From positions 1 to 7,330 of the forward strand of contig JAUWLG010000055.1 of assembly GCA_030613795.1 (NCBI GenBank): a stretch of DNA of 7,330 bases, written 5' to 3'. Each line of letters begins with the position of its first letter. Position 1 is the stretch's first letter. Source of the stretch: Helicobacteraceae bacterium. GTDB lineage: Bacteria; Campylobacterota; Campylobacteria; Campylobacterales; Sulfurimonadaceae. Of the stretch, positions 4,672-7,330 are shown piece after piece. Position numbers and translations under genes: made by a program. The notes below the pieces were generated by a model. The model did not search any database. It worked only from the letters and a program-made list of their open reading frames with translations, and was not told the DNA's origin.

Positions 4672-6564
4672 ATGTCTCTGAATAAACCCCCATTGCCCGA
4701 TACTCCGAAAAAAAATCCGTGGTCCAATCTTTTTTGGGTCTTCTTCCTGGTTGCGACAGTCCTACTCCTCTATAACTTTTTTGGCGAACTGAAAGAGATC
4801 GAAACGCTTTCATACAACAGTTTCAAAACAAAGATCGAGCAGGGGATGATCAAAGAGATAACGATAGACAAGGACCAGGTGACTGCCGTCGTCAGGGTAG
4901 CACCGGGGCAGAAGGCGCGCTATTTCAGGACCGTACTCCCGCCGTTTCAAGACAAAGCGTTCTTTGCCCTCCTGGAAAAAAATCAAGTGGAGATCCGCGT
5001 AAAATCCCAGAAAGAGTCCGCTTTTTGGATTGCCCTCATTTCAATGCTCCCATGGCTGCTGTTTCTTTGGCTCATCTTTTTCTTTGCCACCAGAATGAGA
5101 CAGCAGATGGACAATGTGCAGGGAGGACTTTTCAACTTTACTAAATCAACCGCCAAAAAATACGAAAAGGGGCGAAGCTCCATCGGATACGATGACGTGG
5201 CGGGGCTGGAGAACGCGAAAAAAGAGCTGGCCGAAGTCGTGGACTTTTTGAAAAACCCCGAACGGTATGAACAGATCGGGGCCCAGATCCCCAAAGGCAT
5301 CCTTCTGATGGGTCCCCCGGGTACAGGAAAGACGCTTCTGGCCAAAGCAGTCGCCGGGGAGGCGGACGTCCCCTTTTTCAGCGTCAGCGGTTCCGAGTTC
5401 GTGGAGGTGTTTGTCGGGGTAGGCGCTTCTAGGGTGCGTGACTTGTTCGAATCTGCAAAGAAGGAGGCACCTGCCATCCTTTTTATCGATGAGATCGACT
5501 CCATAGGCAGGGCGCGCGGCGCCGGAATCGGTGGCGGTTATGATGAAAAGGAGCAGACCCTCAACCAGATCCTGTCGGAGCTCGATGGCTTTGAGCCCAA
5601 CGAGCAGGTGGTCGTCCTGGCGGCTACCAACCGTCCGGACATACTCGATCCTGCACTGCTCCGTCCGGGAAGATTTGATCGCAAGATCATCCTGGCAATG
5701 CCTTCGAAAGAGGCCAGAGAGAAGATCCTGCAGATCCACGTGAAAAAGGTCCGAATAGAGGCCTCTGTCGATCTTGCCAAGCTGGCGAAGCTGACAGTGG
5801 GATTCAACGGAGCCGATCTTAAAAACCTTGTCAATGAAGCGGCCATGTATGCCGCCAGGCAGAAAAAGGAGGAGGTGGCGCAAGATGACCTCCTCTATGC
5901 CCGCGAACGTATTTTGATGGGAATCGAACAGGAGTTTGCCATGGACGAAAAAGACAAAAAAAGAGTCGCCGTCCATGAAGCGGGGCACGCCCTGACCGCT
6001 CTGCTGCTCAAACATGCCGATCCGCTGGAAAAGGTCAGCATCATTCCCCGGGGATGGGCGCTGGGTGCTACGGAACAGCTCCCCAAAAAAGACAGGAGGA
6101 ACTTCCCGCAATCGTACCTCTTGGACAAGATCGGCGTTATGCTCGGAGGCAGGGTCTCCGAACAGATCCTGCTCGATGAGCTCTCTTCAGGGGCGGCAAA
6201 CGACCTCGAAGAGGCTACCGCACTGGCCGTCCATATGGTCTGCCAATGGGGCATGAGTGATGAGATCGGTCCGGTCCATTACAAACGGGGAGAGGAACAT
6301 GTCTTTTTGGGACGGGAGATGGCCATGCCCAAAAACTTCAGCGAAGCCACGGCCAAGCTGATCGATGACGAAGTGAGAAAGCTCATCACCCAAAAAGAGG
6401 AGGAGGTGACCAGGCTGCTGAATGCACACAAAGAGGAACTCATCCTCCTCGCTAAAGAGCTGCAGGAGCGAGAGACAATGAATAAAGAGGAGATCGAAAT
6501 ACTGCTGCAGTACTCCAAGAAGATATCGTCCGCCGAAAAGGGGATATCTCGCAACGAAGGTTGA
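4672..6564 (+). CDS. ftsH: ATP-dependent zinc metalloprotease FtsH
   Basis: The 630-residue protein has the full FtsH layout. Two membrane segments (about 20-38 and 118-139) flank a small periplasmic domain, and the rest is cytoplasmic. The AAA module has Walker A GPPGTGKT (214-221), pore loop FVGV (247-250), Walker B ILFIDEID (269-276) and the second region of homology with arginine fingers ([20 protein letters not shown], 318-337). The M41 protease domain has HEAGH (435-439) and the third zinc ligand Asp511 in [11 protein letters not shown], then a Lys/Glu-rich helical tail. FtsH hexamers extract and degrade membrane and short-lived soluble proteins. All catalytic residues are present, so the gene looks functional. 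It stands alone with its own promoter and ribosome binding site, surrounded by repeats and scraps, and base composition lies between its left-hand and nfi-pflX neighbours. It may be an extra paralogue rather than the housekeeping copy, which cannot be decided from this window. Confidence 0.96.
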   Translation: MSLNKPPLPDTPKKNPWSNLFWVFFLVATVLLLYNFFGELKEIETLSYNSFKTKIEQGMIKEITIDKDQVTAVVRVAPGQKARYFRTVLPPFQDKAFFALLEKNQVEIRVKSQKESAFWIALISMLPWLLFLWLIFFFATRMRQQMDNVQGGLFNFTKSTAKKYEKGRSSIGYDDVAGLENAKKELAEVVDFLKNPERYEQIGAQIPKGILLMGPPGTGKTLLAKAVAGEADVPFFSVSGSEFVEVFVGVGASRVRDLFESAKKEAPAILFIDEIDSIGRARGAGIGGGYDEKEQTLNQILSELDGFEPNEQVVVLAATNRPDILDPALLRPGRFDRKIILAMPSKEAREKILQIHVKKVRIEASVDLAKLAKLTVGFNGADLKNLVNEAAMYAARQKKEEVAQDDLLYARERILMGIEQEFAMDEKDKKRVAVHEAGHALTALLLKHADPLEKVSIIPRGWALGATEQLPKKDRRNFPQSYLLDKIGVMLGGRVSEQILLDELSSGAANDLEEATALAVHMVCQWGMSDEIGPVHYKRGEEHVFLGREMAMPKNFSEATAKLIDDEVRKLITQKEEEVTRLLNAHKEELILLAKELQERETMNKEEIEILLQYSKKISSAEKGISRNEG

Positions 6565-6575
6565 AGATCATAGGG

Positions 6576-6595
6576 AAAAAGGGGTTTTACCCCTT
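6576..6595 (-). terminator. Intrinsic terminator between ftsH and the convergent gene scrap
   Basis: AAGGGGT (6579-6585) pairs with ACCCCTT (6589-6595) around TTT. On the minus strand the stem ends in a run of five T (CCCCTTTTTCCC), as expected for a terminator of the minus-strand gene; on the plus strand only two T follow. It sits 14 bases after the ftsH stop and may serve both. The TAA of the minus scrap lies in the loop and arm (6587-6589). Confidence 0.6.
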
Positions 6596-6646
6596 GTTGA
6601 AGATGGAGCCCATCATCCCTTTCACAGTCGCCTGAAGATCGGCCGA
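6587..6646 (-). pseudogene. C-terminal scrap of an unrecognised gene convergent with ftsH
   Basis: The minus strand reads SADLQATVKGMMGSIFNKG and then TAA, directly followed by a terminator hairpin, which is what a real gene end looks like. Upstream in this frame the sequence enters direct-repeat copy 2 at 6647 and meets a TAG seven codons before the end of the repeat edge, so the rest of the gene is missing. Function is not recognisable from 19 residues. Confidence 0.45.
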
Positions 6647-6710
6647 AGCGTTAATGAACTATTATGCCATAATTTCCTAATACGAGCTGTTCACTGCAAT
6701 AAATAAGGGG
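6647..6710. repeat. Direct repeat, copy 2
   Basis: Bases 6647-6686 are identical to 4346-4385, and the following 24 bases match 4386-4410 with a few differences and one missing base. Its left edge cuts the gene tail at 6587-6646 and its right edge abuts the zinc-ribbon scrap at 6712, so both edges look like rearrangement junctions. Confidence 0.9.
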
Positions 6711-6711
6711 C

Positions 6712-6771
6712 AGCAAGCTTTACGGCTGCAGCGCTTGCCCAAAATGCCAGGACACCGCGCAAGTCGTTTGA
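6712..6771 (+). pseudogene. Zinc-ribbon gene scrap, second half
   Basis: The plus strand reads SKLYGCSACPKCQDTAQVV then TGA. It aligns over its whole length, stop included, with the C-terminus NEFYGCSNYPKCRHTAQII of the intact NERD protein, and carries the second cysteine pair of the ribbon. At DNA level the two are clearly diverged, so this is the end of a paralogue and not a recent copy. The frame is closed by TAA at 6700-6702 inside the direct repeat, so the scrap begins at the repeat edge. It complements the first-half scrap at 2659-2718, and the two may be one gene split by about 4 kb. Confidence 0.65.
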
Positions 6772-6779
6772 CCAAATTT

Positions 6780-6809
6780 TTTATCAACGAATTACGCGAA
6801 TGTGATAAA
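6780..6809. repeat. Small AT-rich hairpin
   Basis: TTTATCA (6780-6786) and TGATAAA (6803-6809) pair around a 16-nt loop containing CGAATTACGCGAAT, followed by a run of seven A. It lies just after the stop of the zinc-ribbon scrap and could be the remains of its terminator or part of a dispersed repeat. Weak evidence. Confidence 0.3.
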
Positions 6810-6827
6810 TAAAAAAACATTTGTGAA

Positions 6828-6857
6828 ATTTGAAGATTGAAGACCCTGACCCTATTT
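6828..6857. repeat. REP/RAYT-like repeat, right copy (inverted)
   Basis: ATTTGAAGATTGAAGACC (6828-6845) is the exact reverse complement of 4423-4440, and CTGACCCTATTT continues the match with one shifted base. It faces the left copy across ftsH. The outward GTCAGGG-type head is preserved. It lies between the zinc-ribbon scrap and the SNF2 tail. Confidence 0.7.
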
Positions 6858-6924
6858 TTTGCCCAACTCAATTTGTTACTGTTGATAGAATGGTAAGTAT
6901 TTGGGAAATCAAAAAAATAGATAG

Positions 6925-7191
6925 ATTATTTTGGTTTCAATAGCCGACACCGTCATTCACTACGATCCGTGGTGGTACCCTGCCGCCGAAGACCAGACGA
7001 CCGACAGAGCCTACCGCATAGGGCAGAATAAACCTGTCTTTGTCTACAAACTCATTATCGAAGAGTCGGTCGAAGAGAAGATCTTGGCTCTGCAAGAGCA
7101 GAAAAAAGTACTATCGAATGCGCTTTATAGTGAGAAAGAAGAGGGTTGTGCACCACCTTTTAATAAGGTGATGGCTACTTTAGCAAGCTAG
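6925..7191 (+). pseudogene. C-terminal tail of a SNF2-family helicase, 5' part missing
   Basis: The frame opens after TAG at 6922-6924 and encodes 88 residues. [20 protein letters not shown] (residues from about 6943) and [18 protein letters not shown] are helicase motif VI and its surroundings in SNF2/SWI2 ATPases, followed by the usual [15 protein letters not shown] helix. The upstream motif V segment (K-A-G-G-T-G-L-N-L type) and the whole ATPase core are absent. The sequence before about 6935 is AT-rich and non-coding. A TTG at 6931 could initiate, but the product would be a meaningless tail. Intact SNF2 proteins are DNA translocases, often found in repair or defence loci. The last residues ([14 protein letters not shown]) differ from the ending I would expect. 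Confidence 0.85.
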
Positions 7192-7330
7192 TGTTGAAAG
7201 CCTTAACTGTGTATATCTATGTACGATATTTTCCATTCTAATACTTGAAAACACAGCGACTATGAAGGTGAGTATAAAGGCATAACTGTAGTCAAAGTTT
7301 AGTACATACGTGATAGATGAAAAGGCAAAT
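7192..7330. other. Right-hand end without recognisable features
   Basis: These 139 bases are AT-rich, have no convincing open frame, terminator or RNA gene, and contain only a short repeated word (TAACTGT at about 7204 and 7283). Nothing can be assigned. Confidence 0.5.

Larger units (their letters stand above)
4346..6710. mobile_element. Possible ftsH cassette bracketed by direct repeats
   Basis: Two same-orientation repeats (40 bp identical, about 64 bp overall) enclose 2.3 kb holding the REP-like repeats, ftsH and a truncated convergent gene tail. Such a unit could arise by integration of a circle at a short identity, or by duplication around an insertion, and could be lost by recombination between the repeats. 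No integrase, transposase or inverted ends at the exact boundaries are seen, so calling it mobile is inference. Confidence 0.25.

Noticed and set aside
5146..6111. A 321-codon open frame on the minus strand opposite ftsH
   Set aside because: The ftsH frame contains every family motif here; the antisense product is low in motifs and has the composition of a shadow frame.
4672..6564. ftsH as part of a transmissible stress-tolerance island
   Set aside because: Such islands carry extra ftsH with chaperone and Clp genes; none of these is present in the window.
2735..6710. A single classical transposon with terminal inverted repeats spanning the whole 4-kb block
   Set aside because: The left junction near 2719-2735 shows no sequence complementary to the right junction, no target duplication, and no transposase gene lies inside.

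Overview
The window looks like bacterial chromosome, probably from the Campylobacterota (Sulfurovum/Sulfurimonas-like). That placement rests on the general style of the ABC-F, NERD and FtsH proteins and on the moderately AT-rich, lysine- and glutamate-rich coding on the left. It is an inference with modest confidence, because no rRNA or other marker gene is present. Only four genes appear intact: a NERD-domain protein, endonuclease V, a PflX-type radical SAM protein and an FtsH protease. The rest is gene fragments, one frameshifted gene and repeats, so this reads as a patchwork accessory region.

Layout. From 1 to 2484 on the plus strand there are the last 40 codons of an unrecognised gene, an ABC-F ATPase coupled to it by an ATGA overlap but broken by a one-base frameshift near 576, a 31-nt palindrome, and a membrane-anchored NERD nuclease-like protein with a C-terminal zinc ribbon. 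From 2503 to 2735 lie two gene scraps on opposite strands. From 2735 to 4335 on the minus strand is a visibly GC-richer pair, pflX-like then nfi, joined by a TGATG stop/start overlap. From 4346 to 4671 there is a non-coding stretch full of repeats and hairpins that ends in a promoter and ribosome binding site for ftsH (4672-6564). Beyond ftsH are a convergent gene tail with a terminator, a second copy of a repeat, the end of another zinc-ribbon gene, a REP-like repeat, and the C-terminal tail of a SNF2-family helicase (to 7191).

Three structural observations tie the region together. First, a 40-bp perfect direct repeat (about 64 bp with its less conserved half) brackets ftsH at 4346-4410 and 6647-6710, as in a cassette that could loop out. 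Second, a 30-bp REP/RAYT-like sequence lies in inverted orientation at 4411-4440 and 6828-6857. Third, two halves of what looks like one zinc-ribbon gene, a paralogue of the intact NERD protein's C-terminus, sit at 2659-2718 and 6712-6771. The nfi, pflX and ftsH block lies exactly between them, which suggests that about 4 kb was inserted into, or rearranged through, that gene. No transposase or recombinase is visible.

The intact genes do not form one pathway. Endonuclease V acts in repair of deaminated DNA, PflX-type proteins have no settled function, FtsH does membrane protein quality control, and the NERD protein is a putative nuclease. They appear to be neighbours through rearrangement, except for the translationally coupled pflX-nfi pair.
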